From Clostridiaceae bacterium (lineage in GTDB: Bacteria; Bacillota; Clostridia; Lachnospirales; Lachnospiraceae): a DNA stretch of 64,000 bases. The notes beneath the pieces were generated by a model. It saw nothing but the letters and a program-made list of their open reading frames with translations. It made no database searches and had not been told where the DNA came from. The stretch is from assembly GCA_902363735.1 (NCBI GenBank), contig CABJBA010000007.1, positions 1 to 64,000 of the forward strand, in the 5' to 3' direction. Below, one piece after another: positions 1 through 9,039 of this stretch; position 1 is the first letter of the stretch; every line of letters begins with the position of its first letter. The translations under genes were made by a program, and so were the position numbers.

Positions 1-135
1 CTTAATTATAGCAGGAATCTTAGAACTGTGTGCAAAAACCTCTACCATTTATGACAACTTTTAAAGGGCAGTGGAATTTAGTCCTGCACTGGAGTTTACT
101 TTTTCAAGTCAGCAATCCCTTTTGTTTTTTTGCAC

Positions 136-175
136 AAAAAAGGAGACACTGCTATTAACAGAGTCTCACCTTTTC
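136..175 (-). terminator. Intrinsic terminator of the inositol operon
   Basis: On the minus strand, just after the iolB stop, the sequence folds into a stem (CTG/CAG, then GAGAC/GTCTC, then AAAAG/CTTTT, with small mismatches) ending in a run of T. It marks the 3' end of the operon, so iolB is its last gene. Positions 1-135 hold no supportable gene. Confidence 0.6.
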
Positions 176-181
176 ATAAAC

Positions 182-967
182 TTACTTCTGCTGTTCATCC
201 AGCCACAAATACTCCTCTGACACACACCGGTCCGTCTGAAGCCATGGCTTGTCATCAAAGTGGCGGATCATCCAACAGGTATACATCACATATCCGGGAG
301 CTGCTGCCTGGGGATGGGTATTTCCTCCCGGTATGGCAGCAAAGCTCCTGTTTTTAATTTTATAGACATTGTCCCCGGAAAAGCTGGCTCCAAAGCCGGT
401 TTCATGGTCAAACATAAAGTAATACAGTTCCGGCTGAGGATGTCTGTGCGGAAGGAAACCAGACCAGTTGCCCCGGTCATTTAAGATTTCCCCTAATACG
501 AAATTAGAATCCGGATTAATCTCCTTATCTACAATAGTGCTTACCCGGCGGTTTGCCACATCCCCGTATTTTCCTTTGCTGAAATACTTAAGTTCTGCAT
601 CTTCAGGCCTGTACATCCGGCTTGAAAATCTCCTGTCATTATGAGTGCACTGTACCAGGATTTCCGTCTCCTGCTCTGCTGTTACGGACACTTCCACTCC
701 TCTGCATACATGCAGGCACCAGGCGCCTTCTGTAAATACATCTTTTCGGGAAACAGTCTGCTTCTCTCCCTGCCATTGATAGATGGCCCTGCCCCGAAGC
801 AGCAGCACTGCCGTTTCCTCAGACTCTTTTAAAAAGGTTCTGGTCATTCCGCCAGATATCTGATAAATCCGCACGTCCATCATCATGTGGCTGTAATCCC
901 CGTCATAACCGGTGAGAATCATTTCTCCCTGACTGTCGAATTCAGGATAGCCAAATTCCTTGCACAT
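182..967 (-). CDS. iolB: 5-deoxy-glucuronate isomerase IolB
   Basis: This 261-residue protein matches the IolB/KduI cupin family in length and motifs. The stretch SGFLPHRHPQPELYYF (about residues 168-183) carries the metal-binding His-x-His and Glu of the bicupin, and IPGGNTHP supplies a later His. IolB converts 5-deoxy-D-glucuronate to 2-deoxy-5-keto-D-gluconate, which IolC in the same operon phosphorylates. A purine-rich ribosome site (GAAGGAGA) precedes the ATG. The gene is last in the operon, 52 bp after the binding protein, and is followed by a terminator. The assignment is firm; that the growth substrate is myo-inositol is inferred from context. Confidence 0.93.
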   Translation of the reverse strand: MCKEFGYPEFDSQGEMILTGYDGDYSHMMMDVRIYQISGGMTRTFLKESEETAVLLLRGRAIYQWQGEKQTVSRKDVFTEGAWCLHVCRGVEVSVTAEQETEILVQCTHNDRRFSSRMYRPEDAELKYFSKGKYGDVANRRVSTIVDKEINPDSNFVLGEILNDRGNWSGFLPHRHPQPELYYFMFDHETGFGASFSGDNVYKIKNRSFAAIPGGNTHPQAAAPGYVMYTCWMIRHFDDKPWLQTDRCVSEEYLWLDEQQK

Positions 968-1019
968 CTTATTTTATCTCCTTCCTTCTAATTGAAAGTC
1001 ATTGAAAAGCCGGATAGGG

Positions 1020-2042
1020 TTATGCATCCAAAGCAATATCATAAAAGTCATCGGCATTTTCCGGAAGAGCGATGGGAACTTCATCAATAATTTCCCTGGG
1101 TCCGTCATATTTCTTTCCGTTTTCAAAGTACTCGATTAACACATCCACCGCACTCTGAACTGAAGTAGGATAGAGGCAGGTTCCCGTGATTTTCCCTTCA
1201 TTAATCATATCCAACGTGGAACGATAGCCGTCTACACCGTAAATAAGAACTCCTTCTTTTCCGGCAGACTCGCAAGCCAGATACGCACCCTGAGCCATCT
1301 CGTCATTGCCGCAGGCAACTCCGTCTAAATCCGGATTCTTGATCAGGATATCTTCCATCACAGCCATTCCCTTATCTTTTACAAAGTCAGCGGCCACGTC
1401 AGCTACCACCTCAATGTCCGGATATTTTGCTATGGTCTCTAAAAATCCCTTTGCCCTGTCTGTTGCATCAGTTGCTCCCAGGGTTCCTTCCATTAAAGCA
1501 ACCTTGCCTTTTCCGTCAAGTCTCTTTGCCATATCCTCTGCCTGAAGCTGGCCGATCTGATAATTGGAACCAGTGATAGCGCAGGTCCATGCATCAGGAT
1601 TTTTCACTTTTCTATTAACCAGAACCAGGGGAACGCCTGCTTCCATGACAGATTCTGCGGCAGTGGTCATAGTGTCCTCTGTAACCGGGCACATAATCAT
1701 GGCATCTACACCCTGACTCAATAAGTCTTCTACATTGGCTGTCTGAGTATTAGCATCATTTTTACCATCCGTTACGATTACCTCCCAGTTTAACCCTTTT
1801 TCCTCAATATATTTTTTTAACTGGTCCACACCTGCCACGCGGTAGGCAACAGACAGCTTGTTCTGAGAAAATCCGATTTTTAAAGGAGTTGCCGCCTCAC
1901 TTCCGGCAGTGCTGGAAGCTGCAGCCGTTGTATCCTCTTTCTTTTGCGTCTGAGATGTTCCTCCTCCATCTGTAGTACAGCCTGTCAGTGCGGTCAGCGC
2001 CACAAGGGCTGCCATTGCAGTTGCTATCATTTTCTTTTTCAT
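1020..2042 (-). CDS. Sugar ABC transporter substrate-binding lipoprotein
   Basis: The protein has 340 residues. It begins with a lipoprotein signal peptide (MKKKMIATAMAALVALTALTGC) whose lipobox LTGC puts the lipidated Cys near residue 22, followed by a Ser/Thr-rich linker. The mature part is a periplasmic-binding-protein type 1 fold of the ribose/galactose class (KIGFSQNKLSVAYRV, QGVDAMIMCPV, GVACGNDEMAQGAYLA). It would hand a sugar or cyclitol to the permease and ATPase encoded just upstream. Its position between iolC and iolB suggests inositol or a related polyol, but the ligand cannot be read from the sequence. Confidence 0.88.
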   Translation of the reverse strand: MKKKMIATAMAALVALTALTGCTTDGGGTSQTQKKEDTTAAASSTAGSEAATPLKIGFSQNKLSVAYRVAGVDQLKKYIEEKGLNWEVIVTDGKNDANTQTANVEDLLSQGVDAMIMCPVTEDTMTTAAESVMEAGVPLVLVNRKVKNPDAWTCAITGSNYQIGQLQAEDMAKRLDGKGKVALMEGTLGATDATDRAKGFLETIAKYPDIEVVADVAADFVKDKGMAVMEDILIKNPDLDGVACGNDEMAQGAYLACESAGKEGVLIYGVDGYRSTLDMINEGKITGTCLYPTSVQSAVDVLIEYFENGKKYDGPREIIDEVPIALPENADDFYDIALDA

Positions 2043-2079
2043 TAATACATCCTCCTGAATATTATATAGTTTTTAGGTT

Positions 2080-3027
2080 TTAATTAACCTTTACTCTCCG
2101 AAGCACGTCAGAGGAAACAGCCAGAACAATGATTCCTCCTTTAAATACATACTGCCAGTAAGGGCTTACTCCCAGCAGGTTCAGCATGTTGTTCAATACC
2201 CCCAGAATCAACACTCCTGCAATGGTTTTTATCTGGCTTCCTTCTCCTCCGCTCATTATGGTTCCGCCGATTACCGTTGCCGCAATGGCATCAGAATGAT
2301 AGTCCTGTCCCAGAGTGGGCTCGCAGGAACCAAGCCTGGCCGTACCAATGACTGCTGCCACTGCTGCCAGAATTCCGCTGATGATGTAAACTGCAATTCT
2401 GATCTTTTTAATATTAATTCCAGACAATCTGGCTACCTCGGGATTACCTCCAAGGGCAAAGACGGAACGTCCAAATCTGGTTCTTGACATAACAAAAGCA
2501 GCAGCTAAGGCAATTAGAAGATAGGTATATACCTGGATAGGCACTCCCAAAAGGTATCCCTGCCCAATGGCATTGTATGTATCTGATACGCTCCTGATGG
2601 GAGAACCGTTGCTGACCATGTTGGCAAGTCCCCTTAAGACAATAGAGACAGCGAGGGTCATGATAAATGCAGGAAGCCCTCTGTAGATCATGTAACCATT
2701 GACGCAGCCGATTACTGCTCCAAGCGCAAGTCCGATAATGACAGCTCCCACCCATCCGGTAATGGGCATCAGATACATAATTACCATGCCTGTAAAGCAG
2801 AACGTGGAGCCCACGGACAAATCTATGGCACCGCTGATAATGACAAAGGTCATTCCCACCGCAAGAATTCCGTTGATTGCCGTCTGCCTTAAAACATTTG
2901 TTATATTCTTGGGCTGCAAAAACAGTGGCTGCAGCACGGCAGCTGCCATAATCAGCACAGCCAGCATAATTACTATTCCATACTTTTTTGAAAAAGCCGT
3001 TAACCTTGCCTTGCTATTATTTTCCAT
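2080..3027 (-). CDS. Sugar ABC transporter permease (RbsC/XylH type)
   Basis: A 315-residue, strongly hydrophobic protein with about eight to ten membrane segments. It has the RbsC-family signatures LRQTAINGILAVGMTFVIISGAIDLSVGS and, near the C-terminus, IAATVIGGTIMSGGEGS. It forms the membrane channel of the transporter with the ATPase and the lipoprotein. I place the start at the ATG at 3027, which follows GGAGGT at 7 nt. It overlaps the ATPase gene's end by 11 bp, indicating translational coupling. Confidence 0.9.
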   Translation of the reverse strand: MENNSKARLTAFSKKYGIVIMLAVLIMAAAVLQPLFLQPKNITNVLRQTAINGILAVGMTFVIISGAIDLSVGSTFCFTGMVIMYLMPITGWVGAVIIGLALGAVIGCVNGYMIYRGLPAFIMTLAVSIVLRGLANMVSNGSPIRSVSDTYNAIGQGYLLGVPIQVYTYLLIALAAAFVMSRTRFGRSVFALGGNPEVARLSGINIKKIRIAVYIISGILAAVAAVIGTARLGSCEPTLGQDYHSDAIAATVIGGTIMSGGEGSQIKTIAGVLILGVLNNMLNLLGVSPYWQYVFKGGIIVLAVSSDVLRRVKVN

Positions 3028-4534
3028 TACCCCTACCTCCAATTGCCGTCTGCATAATGATCTGCTCGCTTACTTCATCGTAAGAATATTCTCCCTTTAT
3101 TTCTCCATCGTGCATAACTATCACTCTGTCGCTGACACCAATTACCTCAGGCAGTTCTGAAGAAATCATGATAACAGCCTTTCCTTCCCCTGCAATTTTC
3201 CTCATAAGCTTGTAAATTTCAGCCTTGGCCCCCACGTCAATCCCCTTGGAAGGTTCGTCAAAAATCACCACCTTTGCATCAGTGAAAAGCCATTTACCTA
3301 CAATCACCTTCTGCTGGTTTCCCCCTGAAAGCTCTCCCACAATCTTGTCCACGTCAGGAGTCTTAATATTCAAAAGCTCTCTGTATTCTTCAGAGATCTT
3401 TCTCTCCTTTTTCAAATCCAGAAGTTTGGACTTATTATAAATTCCAGTTAAGTTGGCAAGGGATGTATTAGTGTTAACCGAAAAAATCTGGACCAGTCCC
3501 TGATGTTTCCTGTCCTCAGGCGCATATGCAATTCCTGCTGCAATGGCATCTCCAGGGTTTTTGAAGTTCTTTTTCTTTCCTTCTAGGTAAATGTCTCCAG
3601 TCACCCCGGGCATTGCCCCGAAAACGGACATCATCGTTTCAGAACGGCCTGCCCCAATTAAGCCTGCAAAGCCCAGAATTTCTCCCCCATATGCAGTAAA
3701 ACTCACATTCCTGACCGTTTTTCCCTGAGAAAGATTCTCTACCCGCAGCACTTCTTTTCCCCGGACTCCTTCGTGAGGCGGATAATAATTCTGCAGCTCC
3801 CGTCCCACCATGGCTTTCACTACATCGTCCTTATCCACATCCTTTGTAATCAGTGTGGCGCTGTTTTCTCCATCCTTAAATACCTCCATCCGGTCTGTTA
3901 TGCGGAACAACTCTTCCAGCTTGTGAGAAATGTAGATGATGGCAATTTTCTTCTCCTTTAGCTGAGCCATGATCTCAAACATGTATTCAATTTCACGGTT
4001 TACTAAAGAACTGGTAGGCTCATCCATGATCAGCACCTTGGCTTTGTTGATAATGGCTGCCCGGCATATTTCAATCATCTGGCACTGTGCGATATTTAAG
4101 TCACGAACCAGCATATCCGGATTAATATCCAGGCCCATTTCTTCCAGAGCTTTTTTCGTCCGTCTGCTCATCTCGGACCAGTCCACAACGCCTCTTTTTT
4201 TTGTGATCAAATTCCCCAAAAACATATTCTCCGTAACAGTCAGAGTAGGCAGCACCGACAGTTCCTGATAGATAATGCTGATCCCCAATTCTCTTCCCTT
4301 TGCTGTGGAATCAATATTTACGGTCTGTCCTTCAATTTTGATCTCTCCGCTGTCCTTTGTGTAGGCTCCTGTCATAATTTTCATTAAGGTGGATTTACCG
4401 GCGCCGTTTTCTCCTACCAGGCCTAGTATCTCTCCCGGGTATATTTCCAGATGAACATCATTAAGTGCCCTGACTCCTGGAAATGATTTACTAATCCCCC
4501 TTGCTTCCAATACGGGAACATTGGAATCCCCCAT
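3017..4534 (-). CDS. Sugar ABC transporter ATP-binding protein, two ABC domains
   Basis: A 505-residue protein of the RbsA/MglA/XylG type with two nucleotide-binding halves. The first has Walker A GENGAGKST and Walker B VLIMDEPT. The second has a degenerate Walker A (GLIGAGRSE), as is usual in this family, plus signature LSGGNQQK and Walker B VVIFDEPSKGID. It energises import through the neighbouring permease. The ATG at 4534 fits the AAGGAGGT ribosome site better than the ATG 6 bp upstream. The gene starts 24 bp after iolC ends. Confidence 0.92.
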   Translation of the reverse strand: MGDSNVPVLEARGISKSFPGVRALNDVHLEIYPGEILGLVGENGAGKSTLMKIMTGAYTKDSGEIKIEGQTVNIDSTAKGRELGISIIYQELSVLPTLTVTENMFLGNLITKKRGVVDWSEMSRRTKKALEEMGLDINPDMLVRDLNIAQCQMIEICRAAIINKAKVLIMDEPTSSLVNREIEYMFEIMAQLKEKKIAIIYISHKLEELFRITDRMEVFKDGENSATLITKDVDKDDVVKAMVGRELQNYYPPHEGVRGKEVLRVENLSQGKTVRNVSFTAYGGEILGFAGLIGAGRSETMMSVFGAMPGVTGDIYLEGKKKNFKNPGDAIAAGIAYAPEDRKHQGLVQIFSVNTNTSLANLTGIYNKSKLLDLKKERKISEEYRELLNIKTPDVDKIVGELSGGNQQKVIVGKWLFTDAKVVIFDEPSKGIDVGAKAEIYKLMRKIAGEGKAVIMISSELPEVIGVSDRVIVMHDGEIKGEYSYDEVSEQIIMQTAIGGRGNGK

Positions 4535-4558
4535 GTACATACCTCCTTAATTTGCCGG

Positions 4559-5560
4559 TCACCCGCCCATATTTCCCTTTTTCTCCTTAATAAACTGCTC
4601 AACCGCTTCCAATACAGGCATATCTGCAGAACAGCCATGACTTGCCACCAGCATGGAGGCAGATGCAGAGCCGTGCTCCAGGCAGTCCATAATATCCCAC
4701 CCCTCAAACAGGCCGTTAATAAAGCTGCTGCCATATCCATCTCCTCCGCCAAAGGACTTTAAAGCCTTTACAGGAAATGGTTTAATGGTATAGGATTTTC
4801 CGTCTGCGGTGTAAGCGGTAGACCCCTTCTTACCATGCTTAATGACTACAATTTTCGCCTTTTGCTCCAGCCAATACCCGGCTGAAGCTTCATCAGTTCC
4901 ATCCAGCCCTATAAACTGCTCCGTCAGGTCAAACTCCTCTCTGGAGCCCATAATAATATCAGAGTCCCTGGCAACAGCAGAATAATAGATGGCAATCTCG
5001 TCCTTATTCTTCCAGTTGTACTCTCTGTAATCAATATCAAAAATAATTTTTACCCCTTGCTTTCTGGCAAGAGCTACTGTCTTTAACGCTGCCTCCCTGG
5101 AAGGACTTTCTGCCAGGGCTGTTCCGGAAATCAGCACTGCCTTTGCAGAGGATATGTAATCCTCGTCAACATCGGCAGGCTCCAGCGCCAGATCGGCCGC
5201 CTTATTTCGGTACATTAAGATGCTGCTGGTATCTTCATCGAGAATTTCCGTAAAAGTCAGGCCCAGCTTCTCTCCGTTCTGGCATCTTCTGATGTGAGAG
5301 GTATCAATCCCTTCTCTGTCAAAATACTGGACCACAAAATCACCGAATCGGTCATCGGAAACTCTCGAAAGAAATCCGCATTTTTTATTTAACCTGGCCA
5401 GACCAACGGCTATGTTGGCCGGAGATCCGCCCACATACTTTTTAAAAGTCTCGCTTTCCCCCAGTGTTTTATAATAGTCCATCGGGTTGAAATCAATGGC
5501 AACCCGTCCCAGTAAAATCAAATCATAAGGTTTATTTTCATCAAATTCAATATACTTCAT
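4559..5560 (-). CDS. iolC: 5-dehydro-2-deoxygluconokinase IolC
   Basis: A 333-residue PfkB/ribokinase-family kinase. It shows LLGRVAIDFNP near the N-terminus, the sugar-binding GGSPANIAVGLARL, and the C-terminal FGGGDGYGSSFINGL, where the GxGD motif of most PfkB proteins with its catalytic Asp is recognisable. IolC phosphorylates 2-deoxy-5-keto-D-gluconate. I choose the ATG at 5560 because GGAG lies a few bases upstream, and because the sequence before it does not look like the family. It follows the dehydrogenase gene by about 20 bp. Confidence 0.9.
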   Translation of the reverse strand: MKYIEFDENKPYDLILLGRVAIDFNPMDYYKTLGESETFKKYVGGSPANIAVGLARLNKKCGFLSRVSDDRFGDFVVQYFDREGIDTSHIRRCQNGEKLGLTFTEILDEDTSSILMYRNKAADLALEPADVDEDYISSAKAVLISGTALAESPSREAALKTVALARKQGVKIIFDIDYREYNWKNKDEIAIYYSAVARDSDIIMGSREEFDLTEQFIGLDGTDEASAGYWLEQKAKIVVIKHGKKGSTAYTADGKSYTIKPFPVKALKSFGGGDGYGSSFINGLFEGWDIMDCLEHGSASASMLVASHGCSADMPVLEAVEQFIKEKKGNMGG

Positions 5561-5580
5561 GGCAGCTCCGTTTCTTAAAT

Positions 5581-7092
5581 TTAAATAGTTCCATCCCACG
5601 TGGTTACTTTTGTAACCTTTTCTTCCTCTTCATCAAACCATCTGGTGGTTACCACCTTTGTCTCTGTATAGAACCGGAAACCATCTTTGCCCAGGCAGTG
5701 TAAGTCCCCCAGAAAAGAAAGCTTGTGTCCGGAGAATGGGAATGCACCTACAGGAACCGGAATTCCCACATTAACTCCTACCATACCGCCGTCTGTATGC
5801 CTGGCAAACTCTCTGGCATAATATCCGTTTTGAGTGAAGATTACAGAACCATTGGCAAATGAGTTCCGGTTCATTTCCTCCAGGCCCTCTTCAAAGGTTT
5901 TGACCCTCTTAATGCACAGCACCGGTCCAAAGATTTCCCGGTCGCCTACCGTCATATCGGAAGTTACATGATCAAGAATTGTGGGGCCCATATAAAAGCC
6001 GTTCTCATATTCCGGGACAACTACATCTCTTCCATCCAGAACCATCCTGGCTCCTTCGTCAATTCCCTTCTGAATCCATTCCAGTACAGAAGCCTTATGT
6101 GCTGCATTGACCAGCGGTCCAATACCTGTGGTCTTATCATAGGCAGGTCCGATTTTCAACTTCTTAGCCTGTTCCGTAATTTCCGCAACCAGAGCATCTG
6201 CAATATCTTCCTGAGCCACCACAACCGGCAGTGCCATACATCTCTCTCCTGCGCAGCCAAAAGAGGAATTAATGATACCGGCTGCTGCCCGCTTTACAGC
6301 TGCATCATTTAACACCAATGCATGATTCTTCGCTTCACAAAGTGCCTGAACCCGCTTTCCTGCCGCCGCTGCAACAGAATAAATATGTTTGCCAACACCG
6401 GTGGAACCTACAAAGGTAATTCCCTTTACATCCGGGTGCTCCAAAAGAATCTCAGCTTCATTTCTGGAGCAGGTTACGATATTGATTACTCCGTCAGGAA
6501 GACCTGCCTCCTTGTAAAGTTCTGCAATTCTCATGCTTGTCTGAGGTGTAAAGGTCGCCGCTTTCAATACAATGGTATTTCCGCAGGCAATGCAAACGGG
6601 AGTCATCCAGCCCATAGGAATCATAGCCGGGAAATTAAAAGGGACGATGCCTGCAAATACTCCTAAAGGCTCCCGGTAAAGCACTGTATCAAATCCCTTG
6701 GAAGCGTCCATCAGGCTTTCTCCCATGATCAGGGAAGGAGCTGCAATAGCCTGTTCTGTTCCCTCCTTTGCCTTTAACACATCACCCTGGGCCTCTTCCC
6801 AGGCTTTTCCGTTTTCTTTTGCAACCAGATAAGTCAGTTCATCCATGTGTTCAATCAGCAGAGAGCGCAGCTTATAAAGAATCTGTACCCGTTTCATCAC
6901 CGGAGTGGAGGACCAGCCCGGATAGGCGGCCTTAGCAGCGGCCACCGCCTCAGAAACCTCATCTGCCGTACAGTTGGGAACCTTTGCGATTACCTGACCT
7001 GTGCTGGGGTCGTAAGCATCGCTGTATTTGTCTGTTTTGGATTCCTTAAACTCACCATTGACATAATATCCTAATTTTTTTATATCTCCCAC
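5581..7092 (-). CDS. iolA: CoA-acylating (methyl)malonate-semialdehyde dehydrogenase
   Basis: A 503-residue aldehyde dehydrogenase of the MMSDH subfamily. It has the nucleotide-binding FVGSTGVGKHIY, the alternate FVGSTG region near residue 235, and the catalytic Cys in SSFGCAGERCMALPV (about residues 277-291). It would oxidise malonic semialdehyde to acetyl-CoA and CO2 at the end of inositol breakdown. The start is a GTG at 7092 with AAAGGAG eight bases upstream; the nearby ATG is out of frame. MmsA in valine catabolism is the same family, but this operon favours the inositol role. Confidence 0.9.
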   Translation of the reverse strand: MGDIKKLGYYVNGEFKESKTDKYSDAYDPSTGQVIAKVPNCTADEVSEAVAAAKAAYPGWSSTPVMKRVQILYKLRSLLIEHMDELTYLVAKENGKAWEEAQGDVLKAKEGTEQAIAAPSLIMGESLMDASKGFDTVLYREPLGVFAGIVPFNFPAMIPMGWMTPVCIACGNTIVLKAATFTPQTSMRIAELYKEAGLPDGVINIVTCSRNEAEILLEHPDVKGITFVGSTGVGKHIYSVAAAAGKRVQALCEAKNHALVLNDAAVKRAAAGIINSSFGCAGERCMALPVVVAQEDIADALVAEITEQAKKLKIGPAYDKTTGIGPLVNAAHKASVLEWIQKGIDEGARMVLDGRDVVVPEYENGFYMGPTILDHVTSDMTVGDREIFGPVLCIKRVKTFEEGLEEMNRNSFANGSVIFTQNGYYAREFARHTDGGMVGVNVGIPVPVGAFPFSGHKLSFLGDLHCLGKDGFRFYTETKVVTTRWFDEEEEKVTKVTTWDGTI

Positions 7093-7113
7093 TTCATTTT
7101 CTCCTTTATCTTT

Positions 7114-7953
7114 TTATTTCATATTGAAAACTTCTATGTGATGCCGTACGGTCCGGCAGGCCCCCTCTGCCATCTGTCTGTTTAAGCCGTAATAATCCGG
7201 GGACGCCTCTTTCTTTAAATAGTTTTCTGCTTCTTTTATCATCTCATTGACTATTGCTGTAGCAATGTTAATTTTGCAAATTCCTTCCCTGATACATTTT
7301 TTAAAGTCCTCGTCACTGATACCGCTTCCTCCGTGGAGTACAAGAGGAAGGTCAGGAATCTTTGCATGTATATCCCTTAAAATGTCAAACCGCAGTCTGG
7401 GTGCCACCGGGTAATTTCCATGCTGGTTGCCGATTGCAATAGCCAGTGCCTCAACTTCTGTCCGCCGGGCAAACTCCATGGCATTGTCCGGGTCCGTACA
7501 GAATATCCCGTAATCCATTTCTCCGCCTTCACTGCGCCCCACCAGCCCCAGCTCCGCTTCCACATCAGCACCGTAAGCCTTTGCCATCTGCTTTACAATC
7601 AGGGTGTTTTTTATATTCTCTTCAAATGGTTTGGACGAGCCGTCATACATGACAGAAGTAAACCCCATTTTAAGAGCTTGTTCAATAACTGCAAGGCTGT
7701 TTCCATGGTCCAAATGCACTGCAATATCCACCTTTGCATTACGGGCTGCACTCATCATCAAAGGGCCCATCAGTTCCAAAGGTGCCGTCTTAAACCGGGC
7801 CTCTGCCAACTGAAGAATAACCGGAGTATTCAGCTCCTCAGCCGCTCTGACAGCACCCATGGCGGCTTCCATGCTATAGACACTGAATGAACCGCAGCCA
7901 ACCCCCAGCTTTCCGGCTCTTTCAAAAAGTGCGCTCATTTTAACTAATCCCAT
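7114..7953 (-). CDS. Class II aldolase, IolJ/FbaA-like
   Basis: A 279-residue zinc-dependent class II aldolase. HLDHG (about residues 80-84) holds the catalytic Asp and a zinc His, AELG and GNQHGNY supply further family motifs, and LPLVLHGGSGI carries the phosphate-binding GGSG. In the inositol pathway IolJ splits 2-deoxy-5-keto-gluconate 6-phosphate into dihydroxyacetone phosphate and malonic semialdehyde, which fits between IolC and IolA. The sequence alone does not separate IolJ from fructose-bisphosphate or tagatose-bisphosphate aldolase, so no symbol is given. Confidence 0.85.
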   Translation of the reverse strand: MGLVKMSALFERAGKLGVGCGSFSVYSMEAAMGAVRAAEELNTPVILQLAEARFKTAPLELMGPLMMSAARNAKVDIAVHLDHGNSLAVIEQALKMGFTSVMYDGSSKPFEENIKNTLIVKQMAKAYGADVEAELGLVGRSEGGEMDYGIFCTDPDNAMEFARRTEVEALAIAIGNQHGNYPVAPRLRFDILRDIHAKIPDLPLVLHGGSGISDEDFKKCIREGICKINIATAIVNEMIKEAENYLKKEASPDYYGLNRQMAEGACRTVRHHIEVFNMK

Positions 7954-8000
7954 TTATCACACCTCTCCCTTTTGGATACTTTTGTTTTATTTGTGATTAA

Positions 8001-8029
8001 AACTTAGCATATTATGGTGATGTTGTCAA
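8001..8029 (-). promoter_or_regulatory. Possible internal promoter before the aldolase gene
   Basis: On the minus strand TTGACA (8024-8029) is followed after 17 bp by TAAGTT (8001-8006), about 50 bp before the aldolase start. The -35 box is perfect and the -10 is weak. The 150-bp gap between epimerase and aldolase genes leaves room for a second promoter. Confidence 0.4.
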
Positions 8030-8103
8030 TATTAATTTGCGCATTTTTGATATTATTGGTTATATATTGGTTAACTTTTCACAAAACCTTTATAATACAC
8101 GCT

Positions 8104-8784
8104 CTAAAACTCCTCAAAAATGTCAGATGTCACCTGTTGAAACCGCCGTACTGCCCCTGCAATTCCATCAGCCTGCTGAAAAACAGCATAGTTCCCGGTT
8201 ATAATAACATCGGCTCCACCCCTGATGCATTCCTCGATAATCCCATAAGACATGCCGCCATCCAGGAAGATTTTAAAATCCAGCCCCTGTTCTTTCCGGT
8301 ATGTACTGAGATAGCGCACCCGTTCAATAGTTCCCGGCAAACATGTCTGGCCGGAGATTCCCGGCTCTACGGCCATAATTGTGGCATAATCCAAATATTC
8401 TGCATAAGGCTCTATGACAGACACCGGCTGAGATGGATTAATTACAACTCCTGCCTTCACATTTTTTCCCCTGATGCGGGTTAAAAGCCTGCGCACAAAC
8501 CTGGTTCCGTCTGCGTGAAAGCTGATGTAATCCACCCCATCCTCTGCCAGCCTGTCCACATAATCCATGGGATTTTCCACCATAAGGTGCACATCAAGCT
8601 CCACATCTTTATAATCACGGCGTAGGTCTTTCACTACCTCCAGGGGGAAACACAGATTAGGTACATAATGACCATCCATAATGTCAATATGGAACAGGGT
8701 AACGCCTGCTTTCTTTAGTTCTCTCATCTGATCTCCTAAATCCAAAAGGTTAATATTTGCCAGTGACGGGGCTTGAACTGCCAT
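8104..8784 (-). CDS. Ribulose-phosphate 3-epimerase family protein
   Basis: A 226-residue TIM-barrel epimerase. It shows HIDIMDGHYVPNLCFP, DVHLMVENP, ISFHADG, MAVEPGISGQ and FLDGGM, which together place the metal-binding His and Asp residues of the Rpe family. It interconverts ketopentose or ketohexose phosphates at C3. As first gene of an inositol/sugar operon it may act on an allulose- or other ketose phosphate rather than serve as the housekeeping pentose enzyme; this is inference. The ATG at 8784 follows GGGAGG. Confidence 0.85.
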   Translation of the reverse strand: MAVQAPSLANINLLDLGDQMRELKKAGVTLFHIDIMDGHYVPNLCFPLEVVKDLRRDYKDVELDVHLMVENPMDYVDRLAEDGVDYISFHADGTRFVRRLLTRIRGKNVKAGVVINPSQPVSVIEPYAEYLDYATIMAVEPGISGQTCLPGTIERVRYLSTYRKEQGLDFKIFLDGGMSYGIIEECIRGGADVIITGNYAVFQQADGIAGAVRRFQQVTSDIFEEF

Positions 8785-8850
8785 GTTTTTTCCTCCCTTT
8801 ATAGACATATTAATGAACTTTTTATTATATTTTGATTATATTTTGGATAT

Positions 8851-8879
8851 ATTATATATGAATACCGTTCAACTTTCAA
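8851..8879 (-). promoter_or_regulatory. Promoter of the inositol operon
   Basis: The minus strand shows TTGAAA (8874-8879), a 17-bp spacer and TATAAT (8851-8856), about 70 bp before the epimerase start. Both boxes are near consensus. Confidence 0.6.
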
Positions 8880-8912
8880 GATGTTTTAAGTACATTTTAT
8901 GTTTTTTAATTT

Positions 8913-8946
8913 AAAAGTGGTGTTTTAAACGCTTAAAATCACTTTT
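8913..8946. promoter_or_regulatory. Dyad operator between operon and regulator
   Basis: Outer arms AAAAGTG (8913-8919) and CACTTTT (8940-8946) are perfect inverted repeats, with inner TTTTAA / TTAAAA arms around ACGC. The dyad lies between the two divergent promoters, where an autoregulated DeoR-family repressor usually binds. Binding is inferred from position. Confidence 0.5.
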
Positions 8947-8981
8947 TCATGGTTTTTTTATATATTAGGCCAAACACATTG

Positions 8982-9009
8982 TTGATGTTTTTGTATAGTG
9001 TGATATAAT
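8982..9009 (+). promoter_or_regulatory. Promoter of the DeoR-type regulator
   Basis: TTGATG (8982-8987), a 16-bp spacer and TATAAT (9004-9009) precede the regulator start by about 30 bp. Confidence 0.55.
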
Positions 9010-9039
9010 ATACTCAAAAAAAGCAAAGGGATTATGATT

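Noticed and set aside
2444..2755. Minus-strand 103-residue frame inside the permease gene.
   Set aside because: It is an alternative frame within a clearly conserved membrane protein and has no family features.
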